Positions 1 to 8,024 of a DNA stretch of 64,000 nucleotides are shown piece after piece. The position numbers and the translations under genes were made by a program. Position 1 is the stretch's first letter, and each line of letters starts with the position of its first letter. The DNA is taken from assembly GCF_900113045.1 (NCBI RefSeq), contig NZ_FONY01000001.1:124001-188000 (forward strand), in the 5' to 3' direction. Source of the DNA: Thermoflexibacter ruber (lineage in GTDB: Bacteria; Bacteroidota; Bacteroidia; Cytophagales; Thermoflexibacteraceae). The notes under the pieces are model-generated. The model worked only from the letters and a program-made list of their open reading frames with translations. It was not told the DNA's origin and searched no databases.

Positions 1-915
1 GTTAGGCAAGTGTTGCCATTTTTTGTCCAAACTTATTATGTAAAGGACATTTTCCATCATACTTCCCTCGCTTCTTTCGCTTTCTTTTTGGATTCGCTTG
101 ATAAGTTTCTTGCCCCCTTGCGATTTGTCTATAACCTCCTCCAAGCCCAAAATGTGCAGTAACTCATTGTAAAAAGGCTGATTAAGCGTATTGGCATCGT
201 TGCTCAAAGGGAGTTTGAGCAGGTGAGCAGGAGAAAGCACCTTCCACAGATGCTCAAAAACAAGGTCTTGTTCATCGTCAGGTGGGAGGGCGGCGACTTG
301 CTGGTAGTCTTTGAGGTTAAAATAGGTAACTTTTAGGTTATCATCAACTTGGCTGAGTATTTTAGCCAATTCTGTATAAAAAAAAGGATTGTCCTTGCCT
401 TGTTCTTTTTTGCTTTTGTAAAGTTTTTTTATTTCTGTATTTCTATAAAAAGCCTTGTCAAACCCATTTTCATCAAAAATAAACCACTCATACAAATTAG
501 TGATAATGAGATACTTGATTTCTATATTGTCTTTTTCTTCTCTCTCCTCAAAGTAGTCCAGAATCAACTCATGCAGGGCTTTTGCATTGGGTTTTTCTGC
601 ACTAAACATCTCTGCCTTATTGCTTGGCTTTTTTGCTTCTATGATTACCCCTACGGCATCTTTGACCGACTTGCCGTTGTGAATGACCAAATCTTTGCGA
701 TTTTTGGTATTTACCTCATAGTCAGTCTTGTAAAAAACAGTTTTCAAAAAATCAGCAGTAATATTTTTAAAGTGTTCCTCCGATTCGTTTTCATCAATCC
801 TGCTAAAAAGCCTGCCCAATTCGCTTTTGAGCAAGTCGATTTCTCGGCGGACTAAGTAATGCGCCTGATAGATTTCACTAATAGATTGCTGAGGAGTAAG
901 GACTTCTACTGTCAA
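1..915 (-). CDS. Type IIG (Eco57I-like) restriction-modification protein, N-terminal part
   Basis: The reading frame is open for 305 codons from 915 down to the left edge, so the C-terminus is outside the window. Seen: an N-terminal segment with LTPQQSISEIYQAHY, then LFSRIDENESEEHFKN, a DLVIHNG motif, VGVIIEAKKPSNKAEM (D...E-x-K, fitting a PD-(D/E)xK nuclease core) and IKYLIITNLYEWFIFD. Family knowledge: this matches the nuclease-like N-terminal domain (DUF7149 type) of single-chain type IIG enzymes whose methyltransferase and specificity domains follow. A stop lies two codons upstream of the only plausible start, TTG at 915, so translation must begin at this rare codon or at another non-ATG codon. 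A promoter-like sequence lies just upstream. Whether the enzyme is intact cannot be seen. Confidence 0.82.
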   Translation of the reverse strand, partial: MTVEVLTPQQSISEIYQAHYLVRREIDLLKSELGRLFSRIDENESEEHFKNITADFLKTVFYKTDYEVNTKNRKDLVIHNGKSVKDAVGVIIEAKKPSNKAEMFSAEKPNAKALHELILDYFEEREEKDNIEIKYLIITNLYEWFIFDENGFDKAFYRNTEIKKLYKSKKEQGKDNPFFYTELAKILSQVDDNLKVTYFNLKDYQQVAALPPDDEQDLVFEHLWKVLSPAHLLKLPLSNDANTLNQPFYNELLHILGLEEVIDKSQGGKKLIKRIQKESERSEGSMMENVLYIISLDKKWQHLPN

Positions 916-942
916 GTGTTAAATGAGTTTGGTTTTTATTTT

Positions 943-976
943 CAAATTTAGTGAAAAGTTCTTAACACCTGCCAAA
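943..976 (-). promoter_or_regulatory. Bacteroidota-type promoter of the restriction-modification gene
   Basis: On the minus strand TAAATTTG (943-950) fits the TAnnTTTG -7 consensus, and TTTG (973-976) lies 22 bases upstream as a -33 element. The spacing is slightly longer than usual. Transcription would begin roughly 20 bases before the TTG start at 915, which supports that start. Confidence 0.45.
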
Positions 977-1058
977 GGTTTACTTTTCTTCTTTATTAAA
1001 CCGTCTGAGCTTTCGTCTTGAAAATTGCTCTATAGTCTTACTTTTCTGAAATGATAAT

Positions 1059-1090
1059 TTTGCATTTTTATTATAAATGTACTAACTTTG
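1059..1090 (+). promoter_or_regulatory. Promoter of the cobalamin riboswitch-metE unit
   Basis: TTTG at 1059-1062 and TAACTTTG at 1083-1090 match the -33 and -7 elements of the Bacteroidota housekeeping promoter with 20-base spacing. Transcription would start near 1097, just before the riboswitch. Confidence 0.65.
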
Positions 1091-1120
1091 ATTTGTTTTT
1101 ATTTTTTCAAGATTTCATCA

Positions 1121-1296
1121 ACACTTTGCAGGTTCAGCCGAGAGGCTGATGAAAAAGGAATCGTGTGCAAATCGCGAGCTGTCCCGCAACTGTAAGTAAC
1201 ACACCAAAGGCTTTTGCCCTTGCGTACCATTGCTCAAAATGTTTTGAGTGAGAAGGTCGGCAGAAGCCGTTACGAGCCAGGAGACTTGCCTACAAA
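1121..1296 (+). promoter_or_regulatory. Cobalamin (B12) riboswitch upstream of metE
   Basis: The conserved landmarks occur in the usual order: the AAAAAGGAA / GTGCAAATCGCGAGC block, the B12-box core GTCCCGCAACTGTAA (1181-1195), and the 3' segment GAGCCAGGAGACTTGCCTAC (1274-1293). Family knowledge: this RNA binds adenosylcobalamin or another cobamide and shuts off the gene downstream. Placement ahead of the B12-independent methionine synthase is a classic arrangement, since metE is not needed when B12 feeds MetH. The leader continues about 190 bases to the metE start and holds an AU-rich hairpin near its end. The boundaries are approximate. Confidence 0.93.
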
Positions 1297-1442
1297 GGAT
1301 TGACAAATGCCCTCGTGGATTGGGGCGGAGAGTCAGGTCTGATGAGTAGTGTTTCGTATTTTGCCTATACAGGTAAAATGTGTTCCTATTCGTTTATGAC
1401 TTTTATTCTACATTTCCCAAAACACGAGTGCATTGCGAAGTT

Positions 1443-1462
1443 TTTGAAAAGTATTTTTCAAA
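1443..1462 (+). promoter_or_regulatory. AU-rich hairpin, possible riboswitch expression platform
   Basis: TTTGAAAA (1443-1450) pairs perfectly with TTTTCAAA (1455-1462) across a 4-base loop, 23 bases before the metE ATG. Its position between the B12 aptamer and the start codon suggests a role in translation control, but this is inference. It is too A/U-rich to be a convincing terminator. Confidence 0.35.
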
Positions 1463-1485
1463 CCTTTTAAAAACACAAAAAAGCA

Positions 1486-3795
1486 ATGCAAAATCACAAC
1501 TTAGGCTATCCGAGGATTGGTAGCCAACGTGAACTTAAAAAAGCCTGCGAAGCCTATTGGACAGGAAAAATCTTGCTAAACGAACTGCTTGAAACTGCCA
1601 AAAAAATCAGAACACAAAACTGGCAAACGCAACAAACGGCAGGTATAGAGCTAATTCCTGTCAATGATTTTTCTTTCTACGACCAAGTGCTGGATATGTC
1701 CTTGCTCTTAGGCAATATCCCAGACAGGTATCAGCCTCTACGTTCCACCCAATCAAATTTAGATTTGTATTTTGCGATGGCTCGCGGCTATCAGAGAGAT
1801 GGCTACGACCTTACCGCTATGGAAATGACCAAGTGGTTTGATACCAACTACCATTACATTGTCCCTGAATTTAAAAAAAATCAAACTTTTCAAGTTTTTG
1901 GAACAAAAGTTTTTGAGGAATTTGCCGAAGCCAAAAATTTGGGATTTAATGCCAAACCTGTACTGATTGGGGCAGTTTCTTATCTACTTTTAGGAAAAGA
2001 GAAAGATAAAGGCTTCTCAAAATTGGATGTGATAGACCAACTACTGCCTGTTTATATTGAAATCTTACAAAAATTGCAGGTACAAGGGGCTGTTTGGGTA
2101 CAGATAGACGAACCTTATCTGGCTATGGACTTAACAGACAAAGAACGTCAAGTTTTTGTTCAAGTCTATACCGAAATCAAAAAACAAGTGCCTCAGCTTA
2201 AAATCATTTTAGCTAATTATTTTGATTGCTATGGCGATAATTTAGCCACTGCCTTACAACTGCCTTTGGAGGTCTTGCACTTAGATTTGGTGCGTTGTCC
2301 TTCTCAATTAGACGATATTTTGACACACAAAAATTTAGACTCGCAAATTCTTTCTTTGGGGATAGTTGATGGCAGAAATATTTGGAAAAATGATTTTGAG
2401 CAATCTTTACAAGTCATTCAAAAAGCAGTAGATAAGCTGGGTAAGGAAAGAGTCTGGATTGCCCCTTCGTGTTCCTTGCTTCATAGCCCCTATGATTTAG
2501 ACTTTGAGCAAAAACTTAATCCTGAAATCAAGCAGTGGTTAGCTTTTGCCAAGCAAAAGTTGAATGAGGTAGTTACGCTCACAAAACTTGCTAAAGGCGA
2601 AAAAACGCCTGAGTTGGAAAAAGCCCTGCAAGAAAACATACAAGCTCATCAAAATCGTAAAACCTCAACGCTCATTCACAATCCGAAAGTAAAAGAAAGA
2701 TTGCAAGGAATTTGCGAAGAGGATTTTTCTCGTCAATCGTCATTTGTGGTGCGTCAGGCTTTGCAAAAAAAGCGTTTCAAGCTGCCTTTATTCCCAACTA
2801 CTACGATAGGCTCATTTCCACAAACTACTGATGTGCGACAGCTTAGGGCAAGATGGAAAAAAGGTGAACTCACACAAGCCCAATACGAAGCCGAGATTGA
2901 AAAAGCTACTTTGGAGGCTATTAGTTGGCAGGAAGAGGTGGGCTTAGATGTCTTGGTACACGGTGAATTTGAACGCAATGATATGGTAGAGTACTTTGGC
3001 GAACTTTTAGAGGGCTTTGCTTTTACTGAAAATGGCTGGGTGCAAAGTTATGGCAGCCGTTGTGTAAAACCACCAATTATTTTTGGTGATGTAGCACGTA
3101 ATAAAGACCTTTCGGTGCGTTGGAGTAGTTTTGCCCAGAAACATACAAAAAAACTGATGAAAGGAATGCTTACAGGTCCTGTAACTATTTTGCAGTGGTC
3201 TTTTGTTCGCAACGACCAAGCTCGTAAAGAAACTGCCTTCCAAATTGCCCTTGCTATTCGCGACGAGGTCATAGCTTTGGAGCAAGCAGGAATTCAGGTT
3301 ATTCAGATTGATGAGCCAGCTATACGAGAAGGGCTGCCATTAGGCAAAAAAGATTGGACAACGTACTTGGATTGGGCTGTGAAAGCGTTTCGCCTTGCAG
3401 CAAGTGGTGTGAAAGATGAAACACAAATACATACGCATATGTGTTATTCGGAGTTCAACGATATTATAGAGCATATCGCCGCTATGGACGCTGATGTCAT
3501 CACAATAGAAACATCTCGCTCAGCAATGGAATTGCTCAATGCTTTTACGGCATTCAAGTACCCAAACGAAATTGGTCCCGGTGTATATGACATACACTCG
3601 CCTCGCGTGCCAAGCGTAGCCGAAATTAAGCAGTTGCTCAATAAAGCTACCGAAGTTTTGCCTTTAGAAAATATCTGGGTAAATCCTGATTGTGGCTTGA
3701 AAACTCGCCGTTGGGAAGAAACAAAACTTGCCCTGCAAAATATGGTACAGGCTGCCCAAGAGTTGCGTGAAGAAGTAAGTGCGGTAAAGGTATAA
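1486..3795 (+). CDS. metE: Cobalamin-independent methionine synthase MetE
   Basis: The enzyme transfers the methyl group of 5-methyltetrahydropteroyl-polyglutamate to homocysteine, the last step of methionine synthesis, in the cytoplasm. The 769-residue product is full length (E. coli 753). It starts with the typical LGYPRIGSQRELKKA and has both homologous barrel halves. The zinc and homocysteine ligands are all present: H651 and C653 in HTHMCYSEF, E675 in VITIETS and C736 in NPDCGLKTR, each offset by exactly ten from the E. coli residues. A cobalamin riboswitch and a promoter lie upstream, so expression should fall when B12 is available. A Cys-rich CWC gene follows after 85 bases that contain a strong hairpin. 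Confidence 0.97.
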   Translation: MQNHNLGYPRIGSQRELKKACEAYWTGKILLNELLETAKKIRTQNWQTQQTAGIELIPVNDFSFYDQVLDMSLLLGNIPDRYQPLRSTQSNLDLYFAMARGYQRDGYDLTAMEMTKWFDTNYHYIVPEFKKNQTFQVFGTKVFEEFAEAKNLGFNAKPVLIGAVSYLLLGKEKDKGFSKLDVIDQLLPVYIEILQKLQVQGAVWVQIDEPYLAMDLTDKERQVFVQVYTEIKKQVPQLKIILANYFDCYGDNLATALQLPLEVLHLDLVRCPSQLDDILTHKNLDSQILSLGIVDGRNIWKNDFEQSLQVIQKAVDKLGKERVWIAPSCSLLHSPYDLDFEQKLNPEIKQWLAFAKQKLNEVVTLTKLAKGEKTPELEKALQENIQAHQNRKTSTLIHNPKVKERLQGICEEDFSRQSSFVVRQALQKKRFKLPLFPTTTIGSFPQTTDVRQLRARWKKGELTQAQYEAEIEKATLEAISWQEEVGLDVLVHGEFERNDMVEYFGELLEGFAFTENGWVQSYGSRCVKPPIIFGDVARNKDLSVRWSSFAQKHTKKLMKGMLTGPVTILQWSFVRNDQARKETAFQIALAIRDEVIALEQAGIQVIQIDEPAIREGLPLGKKDWTTYLDWAVKAFRLAASGVKDETQIHTHMCYSEFNDIIEHIAAMDADVITIETSRSAMELLNAFTAFKYPNEIGPGVYDIHSPRVPSVAEIKQLLNKATEVLPLENIWVNPDCGLKTRRWEETKLALQNMVQAAQELREEVSAVKV

Positions 3796-3805
3796 AAGAT
3801 GCGCA

Positions 3806-3838
3806 AATCTCCGTAAGAGTTTTGCTCTTATGGAGATT
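3806..3838 (+). other. Strong 14-bp hairpin in the metE-CWC gap
   Basis: AATCTCCGTAAGAG (3806-3819) pairs with CTCTTATGGAGATT (3825-3838) over a 5-base loop, with one G-U pair. No T-run follows, so it is not a standard intrinsic terminator. It could protect the 3' end of the metE message or attenuate downstream expression. Confidence 0.6.
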
Positions 3839-3880
3839 GCCAAGTTTTAGCAATCATCGAAGGTTTAAATTTTTCAAGAA

Positions 3881-4123
3881 ATGCCACAACACGAAATCAA
3901 GGTATGTCCGCGATGCCAAGCCGAATTTGAGTGCAAATTGGGTAGTATCCATTTGTGTCAATGTACAGCTGTTCGGCTTGATGAGAGCGATAGAACTTAC
4001 ATTCGTGAAAAATATGAGGATTGCTTGTGTTTGGCGTGTATGATTGCCTTGAAAAATGAGCGTAAGCAAAAAGCCTTTGAAAGAAAAATTAGGTATTTTT
4101 TCAATTTTATGAACTTCAAATAG
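3881..4123 (+). CDS. Cysteine-rich CWC family protein
   Basis: This is an 80-residue protein with eight cysteines: C9 and C12 (CPRC), C18, C26 and C28 (CQC), C48, C50 and C53 (CLCLAC). The spacing matches the small CWC family, which is presumed to bind zinc or another metal; its function is not established. The basic tail (KNERKQKAFERKIR) is unusual for so small a protein. A longer frame in another register overlaps the start but lacks family similarity. It lies between metE and a PAS gene that begins 8 bases later, so it is probably co-transcribed with its followers. Confidence 0.82.
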   Translation: MPQHEIKVCPRCQAEFECKLGSIHLCQCTAVRLDESDRTYIREKYEDCLCLACMIALKNERKQKAFERKIRYFFNFMNFK

Positions 4124-4131
4124 TCTGAACA

Positions 4132-4692
4132 ATGAGTAAGAAAAACTTAGATAGAATGATGTGTTTAGATGTTTTTCTGATGAGTTTGTCTTTAGAGGAA
4201 CGTCGGGCTTTACAAGCCTACATATTCTCCAGCACTACATCAAAACATATTTTAGAATGTTTTGATGTAGCTTCGCTTAGTTGGCAAGTGAGGTTAGATG
4301 ACAATAGAGATAGGCAATATTTACAGAAAATTGCTCTGCAAATGCAATGGCAGAATAATCTTAATGAAATATTGCAAAAGCCCTATGAGGCTCTTGTTCT
4401 GACCAATGCCGAGAGAGTAATTTTGTGGGTCAATAAAGGTTTTGAAACAATGACAGGCTATCGGACTTGCGAAGTGCTCGGCAAAAGACCAAGTTTTTTA
4501 CAAGGAAAAAATACTGACCCAAATACACGTTTGCAATTCAGGCAAAAATTGCAAGAAGGTAAAAACTTTGATTTAACGATTGTCAATTACAGGAAAAATG
4601 GGGAGGAGTATTTTTGCAGAGTAGAAATTCACCCATTAACCAGTCCACTTGGTCAAATTTCACATTATTTAGCCTTAGAACAAGAAATATAA
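4132..4692 (+). CDS. Single PAS-domain protein, LOV-like but without the flavin cysteine
   Basis: 186 residues. The first 75 form a helical segment of unknown type, and residues 76-186 form a PAS domain (ALVLTNAERVILWVNKGFET, then MTGY and EVLGKRPSFLQGKNTDP). Family knowledge: in light-sensing LOV domains the matching loop reads GxNCRFLQG, and its cysteine bonds to FMN. Here residues 119-121 are R-P-S, so the photochemical cysteine is absent (P120) while the surrounding FLQGxxTDP is kept. No output domain is attached, so it probably acts by protein-protein contact. The stop codon overlaps the ATG of the next gene by one base (TAATG), which suggests translational coupling. Confidence 0.8.
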   Translation: MSKKNLDRMMCLDVFLMSLSLEERRALQAYIFSSTTSKHILECFDVASLSWQVRLDDNRDRQYLQKIALQMQWQNNLNEILQKPYEALVLTNAERVILWVNKGFETMTGYRTCEVLGKRPSFLQGKNTDPNTRLQFRQKLQEGKNFDLTIVNYRKNGEEYFCRVEIHPLTSPLGQISHYLALEQEI

Positions 4693-5090
4693 TGAGCAAA
4701 GAAAGCTTAGATTTAGCCCAAAAAATAAAAGCATCTGAAACACGTGTTTTCAAGGTAGTTTTTCCTAATACTACTAACCACTATGATACCCTTTTTGGCG
4801 GAATGGCGATGTATCTGATGGACGAGGTTGCCTTTATTACGGCTACCCGTTTTTGTCGAAAAAAAGTTGTTACGGTATCATCAGGTAAGATAGATTTTAA
4901 GCAGCCCATTCCTGCCGACACCATAATAGAGTTAATAGGTAAAATAACGAGAGTTGGTAAAACGAGCTTAGATGTAGAGGTAGAGATTATGGTAGAAGAA
5001 ATGTACAACGATACTCGCAAGCAAGCAATCAAAGGGATTTTTACCTTCGTTGCGATTGACGAGAACAAAAAGCCTGTGTCGGTTTTGTAG
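4692..5090 (+). CDS. Acyl-CoA thioesterase, hotdog fold (YciA/BACH type)
   Basis: 132 residues. The start chosen is the ATG at 4692, which overlaps the preceding stop by one base; a longer frame would run back into the PAS gene. The NHYDTLFGGMAMYLMDEVAF motif, with D44 near the start of the central helix, is diagnostic of hotdog acyl-CoA thioesterases. It is followed by the VTVSSGKIDFKQPIPADTII strand typical of the subfamily. The protein hydrolyses acyl-CoA to free acid and CoA in the cytoplasm; chain-length preference cannot be read from the sequence. It is co-directional with the PAS gene and likely in one transcript. Confidence 0.88.
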   Translation: MSKESLDLAQKIKASETRVFKVVFPNTTNHYDTLFGGMAMYLMDEVAFITATRFCRKKVVTVSSGKIDFKQPIPADTIIELIGKITRVGKTSLDVEVEIMVEEMYNDTRKQAIKGIFTFVAIDENKKPVSVL

Positions 5091-5095
5091 AAAGC

Positions 5096-5137
5096 TAATC
5101 TGTGTTTTATCTGTAAAATCAGTATTATCCGTGTTCC
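5096..5137 (-). repeat. Dispersed repeat family R1, short copy
   Basis: The reverse complement of this stretch reads CACGGATAATACTGATTTTA and continues into CAGATAAAACACAGATTA. It matches 18482-18522 nearly base for base, and related pieces occur at 53.73-53.95 kb. It lies in the gap between the thioesterase gene and dxs. Confidence 0.7.
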
Positions 5138-5327
5138 ATAATTAATAACTACTTACTATGAATAAACCATCTAAGACTGAAAAGTAGTCAAATCATAAAA
5201 CTCTATTTAAAATTTAACGCAAAAAACAAGGTGGTTTTCAAGATTGCTAAGTAAAAAACGGCATAATTACTTTATTGTGAAATTAATGCTAATTTGCAGT
5301 TAAAAAAATGCCTTATTTTCTAATATC

Positions 5328-7136
5328 TTGAATACCAATACGTACAAATATATTTCCCAAATCAATTCTCCACAAGATTTAAAAAAATACAGCGAAAATG
5401 AACTGCCAGCGATTTGTGAAGAACTACGGCAATTCATTATAGATGTGGTTTCAATGTATGGTGGACATTTAGGAGCAAGCTTGGGGACAGTAGAACTTAC
5501 AGTAGCCCTGCATTATCTTTTTGATACTCCCAAAGACTTGATAGTGTGGGACGTAGGGCATCAAGCCTACGGGCATAAAATTTTGACAGGACGGCGAGAT
5601 AGTTTCCATACCAATAGACGCTACCAAGGGATTTCAGGTTTTCCTAAGCGGGAAGAAAGTCCTTATGATGCTTTTGGCACGGGACATTCTTCTACTTCTA
5701 TCTCTGCGGCTCTGGGCATGGCAGTCGCTAATGAAAATACAGACAGGTATCATATTGCAGTGATAGGCGATGGGGCAATGACTGCGGGTATGGTTTACGA
5801 AGCTCTTAACAACGCAGGAGCAAAGCGATTTAAGCATGTCAATCTGCTTATTATTCTTAATGACAACGGAATGTCGATAGACCCCAACATAGGAGCCTTG
5901 CATGAATACTTACAAAAAGAGGGTGCTATACAGCAAAATAACTTGTTTAAAGCCTTGCAAATTCCTTACATCGGCAAAATCAATGGACATAATTTGCCTG
6001 TGCTTTTAGAAACACTAAGAAAAACAAAAGAAAATAAAGGGGTACAACTCCTTCATATACAGACTGTCAAAGGCAAGGGTTATCATGTGGCAGAGGACGA
6101 CCAAGTAACTTGGCATGCCCCTACTACTTTCAATAAAGTTACAGGGAAAATTCGCAAAACACAAATGACAGTACCAACTCCCCCCAAATACCAAGATGTG
6201 TTTGGAGAAACTTTGGTAGAGTTAGCCCAGCAAAACCTTCGTATTGTGGGAGTTACCCCTGCTATGCTCTCTGGCTCTTCTATGCGACTATTGATGCAGA
6301 CGTTTCCAGAGCGTACTTTTGATGTGGGCATAGCTGAGCAACACGCGGTTACTTTCTCGGCAGGATTAGCTACTCAAGGCAAACTTCCTTTTTGTAATAT
6401 TTATTCTACTTTTATGCAAAGGGCTTATGACCAAGTGATTCACGATGTTTGTGTGCAAAAATTGAGGGTAATATTTTGCTTGGATAGAGCAGGTCTGGTA
6501 GGAGCAGACGGTGCAACGCATCATGGAGTGTTTGACTTAGCATACTTTCGCTGCCTGCCCAATATGATAGTTTCTGCTCCTATGAATGAGATAGAGCTTC
6601 GCAACTTACTCTATACAAGCCAATTGGATATTGCGGCGCTGCAAGATAAGGCTTTCAGTATTCGCTACCCCAGAGGGAATGGAGTCGTGCTGGATTGGCG
6701 AGTCCCTTTTGAGGCTGTGCCTATTGGTAAAGGAAGACAAGTAGTAGAAGGAGAAAAAATAGCCATATTAAGTATTGGACATATTGGGAATCATGCTTTA
6801 AAGGCTTGCAGTTTGCTCAAAGAAAAAGATATATTCCCTTCTTTGTACGACATGCGGTTTGTTAAACCTTTGGACGAGGCACTTTTACATCAAGTTTTTG
6901 CTAAGTATAAGTTTATTTTCACCATAGAAGATGGTTGCCTGCACGGTGGTTTTGGCAGTGCTATAGCAGAGTTTATGCTTGATAACCAATACTTTAAGCC
7001 TTTGATTCGCATAGGTATTCCTGACCATTTTATAGAACAAGGAGAAATGCAAGAACTCTATGAGGAGTGTGGCTTGACCGCAGAAAAAATAGCCCAAAGA
7101 GTAGAGCAAAGCTACAACCTGCTGAGAGTTAATTAG
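5328..7136 (+). CDS. dxs: 1-deoxy-D-xylulose-5-phosphate synthase
   Basis: This thiamine-diphosphate enzyme condenses pyruvate and glyceraldehyde 3-phosphate at the entry of the MEP isoprenoid pathway. About 602 residues (family about 620). Seen: YGGHLGASLGTVELTVALH with H47, WDVGHQAYGHKILTGR, GTGHSSTSISAALGMA, the cofactor-binding GDGAMTAG (D148) with LNDNGMS near 177-183, the catalytic glutamate E337 in DVGIAEQHAVTFSAG, and the C-terminal transketolase domain. An in-frame stop at 5301 leaves no upstream ATG, and the next in-frame Met lies inside the first conserved motif (VSMYGGHLG). Translation therefore must start at TTG 5328 or another non-ATG codon. About 240 bases of A/T-rich DNA with repeat R1 precede it, and a TIGR02757 gene follows. 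Confidence 0.94.
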   Translation: MNTNTYKYISQINSPQDLKKYSENELPAICEELRQFIIDVVSMYGGHLGASLGTVELTVALHYLFDTPKDLIVWDVGHQAYGHKILTGRRDSFHTNRRYQGISGFPKREESPYDAFGTGHSSTSISAALGMAVANENTDRYHIAVIGDGAMTAGMVYEALNNAGAKRFKHVNLLIILNDNGMSIDPNIGALHEYLQKEGAIQQNNLFKALQIPYIGKINGHNLPVLLETLRKTKENKGVQLLHIQTVKGKGYHVAEDDQVTWHAPTTFNKVTGKIRKTQMTVPTPPKYQDVFGETLVELAQQNLRIVGVTPAMLSGSSMRLLMQTFPERTFDVGIAEQHAVTFSAGLATQGKLPFCNIYSTFMQRAYDQVIHDVCVQKLRVIFCLDRAGLVGADGATHHGVFDLAYFRCLPNMIVSAPMNEIELRNLLYTSQLDIAALQDKAFSIRYPRGNGVVLDWRVPFEAVPIGKGRQVVEGEKIAILSIGHIGNHALKACSLLKEKDIFPSLYDMRFVKPLDEALLHQVFAKYKFIFTIEDGCLHGGFGSAIAEFMLDNQYFKPLIRIGIPDHFIEQGEMQELYEECGLTAEKIAQRVEQSYNLLRVN

Positions 7137-7185
7137 CCTTTTGTAACTATTCAATTTTCAATACATAACCCAAAAAATAAATGAA

Positions 7186-7941
7186 ATGAACCTGAAAGCA
7201 TTTTTAGATGAAAAAGTAGCACAGTATAACCAGCCAAACTTCATTGAGCATGACCCTATCCAAATTCCACATCTTTTTTCACAAAAGCAAGATATTGAGA
7301 TTGCAGGTTTGTTTGCGGCAGTATTGGCGTGGGGACAGCGAGTTACTATCATCAAGAAATGCAAAGAGTTGCTTAGCCTCATGGACTACACTCCTTTTGA
7401 TTTTATCCGAAACCACCAAGCCAACGACCTAAAACCTTTTTTAAAATTCAAGCATCGTACTTTTAATGATATTGATACACTGTACTTTATCCACTTTCTC
7501 AAAAATTTTTATGCTGAACATGACTCTTTAGAGAGTGCTTTTTTGTATAAGGAGAAAGTAATGAGTATGAAAGAAGCACTTATCCACTTTCACCGTTTGT
7601 TTTTTAGCTTAGAGGACAGTCCTTTACGCACTCGCAAGCATATTTCTACCCCTGAGCGAAAGTCTGCCTGCAAGAGGCTGAACATGTACTTGCGTTGGAT
7701 GGTCAGAAAAGATAACAAAGGCGTAGATTTTGGGCTATGGGAAAAAATCGCTCCTCAGTATTTGATTTGTCCTTTGGACGTACATGTAGAACGAGTAGCA
7801 CGCAAACTTCACTTGCTCACACGCCCTCAGACGGACTGGGAAGCAGCCATAGAACTCACAGAAAATTTGAAAAAACTTGACCCTCAAGACCCCGTCAAGT
7901 ACGATTTTGCACTTTTTGGACTGGGCTTAGAAAAATTTTGA
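7186..7941 (+). CDS. TIGR02757 family protein (DUF2400)
   Basis: A conserved Bacteroidota protein of unknown biochemical role, 251 residues. Seen: the family start LDEKVAQYNQPNFIEHDPI, then AVLAWGQRVTIIKKC, FDFIRNHQ, and a C-terminal helix-rich part (PLDVHVERVARKL then DPVKYDFALFGLGL) that resembles helix-hairpin-helix DNA glycosylases in spacing. Two nearby ATGs exist (7181 and 7186); the one at 7186 is in frame. It lies 49 bases after dxs on the same strand and ends facing the convergent dehydrogenase gene. I infer nothing firm beyond family membership. Confidence 0.85.
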   Translation: MNLKAFLDEKVAQYNQPNFIEHDPIQIPHLFSQKQDIEIAGLFAAVLAWGQRVTIIKKCKELLSLMDYTPFDFIRNHQANDLKPFLKFKHRTFNDIDTLYFIHFLKNFYAEHDSLESAFLYKEKVMSMKEALIHFHRLFFSLEDSPLRTRKHISTPERKSACKRLNMYLRWMVRKDNKGVDFGLWEKIAPQYLICPLDVHVERVARKLHLLTRPQTDWEAAIELTENLKKLDPQDPVKYDFALFGLGLEKF

Positions 7942-8024
7942 TAGTAAATCTTTAGGGTTTTTAGCTAAGTTATATATAAAGGAACATATTTAAAATCACC
8001 TATTTATCTTTGTGATAGCTTACC

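Noticed and set aside
349-855. 168-codon hydrophobic frame on the plus strand
   Set aside because: It is antisense to the restriction-modification gene, whose minus-strand translation has clear domain motifs. The Phe-rich product is the reverse reading of Lys/Glu-rich codons.
1118-1306. 62-codon minus-strand frame
   Set aside because: It lies exactly over the cobalamin riboswitch, which is a structured RNA on the other strand.
3822-4043. Plus-strand frame overlapping the CWC gene
   Set aside because: Only the other frame (3881-4123) shows the eight-cysteine CWC pattern.
4132-4692. Functional blue-light LOV photoreceptor
   Set aside because: The flavin-bonding cysteine is replaced by proline 120.
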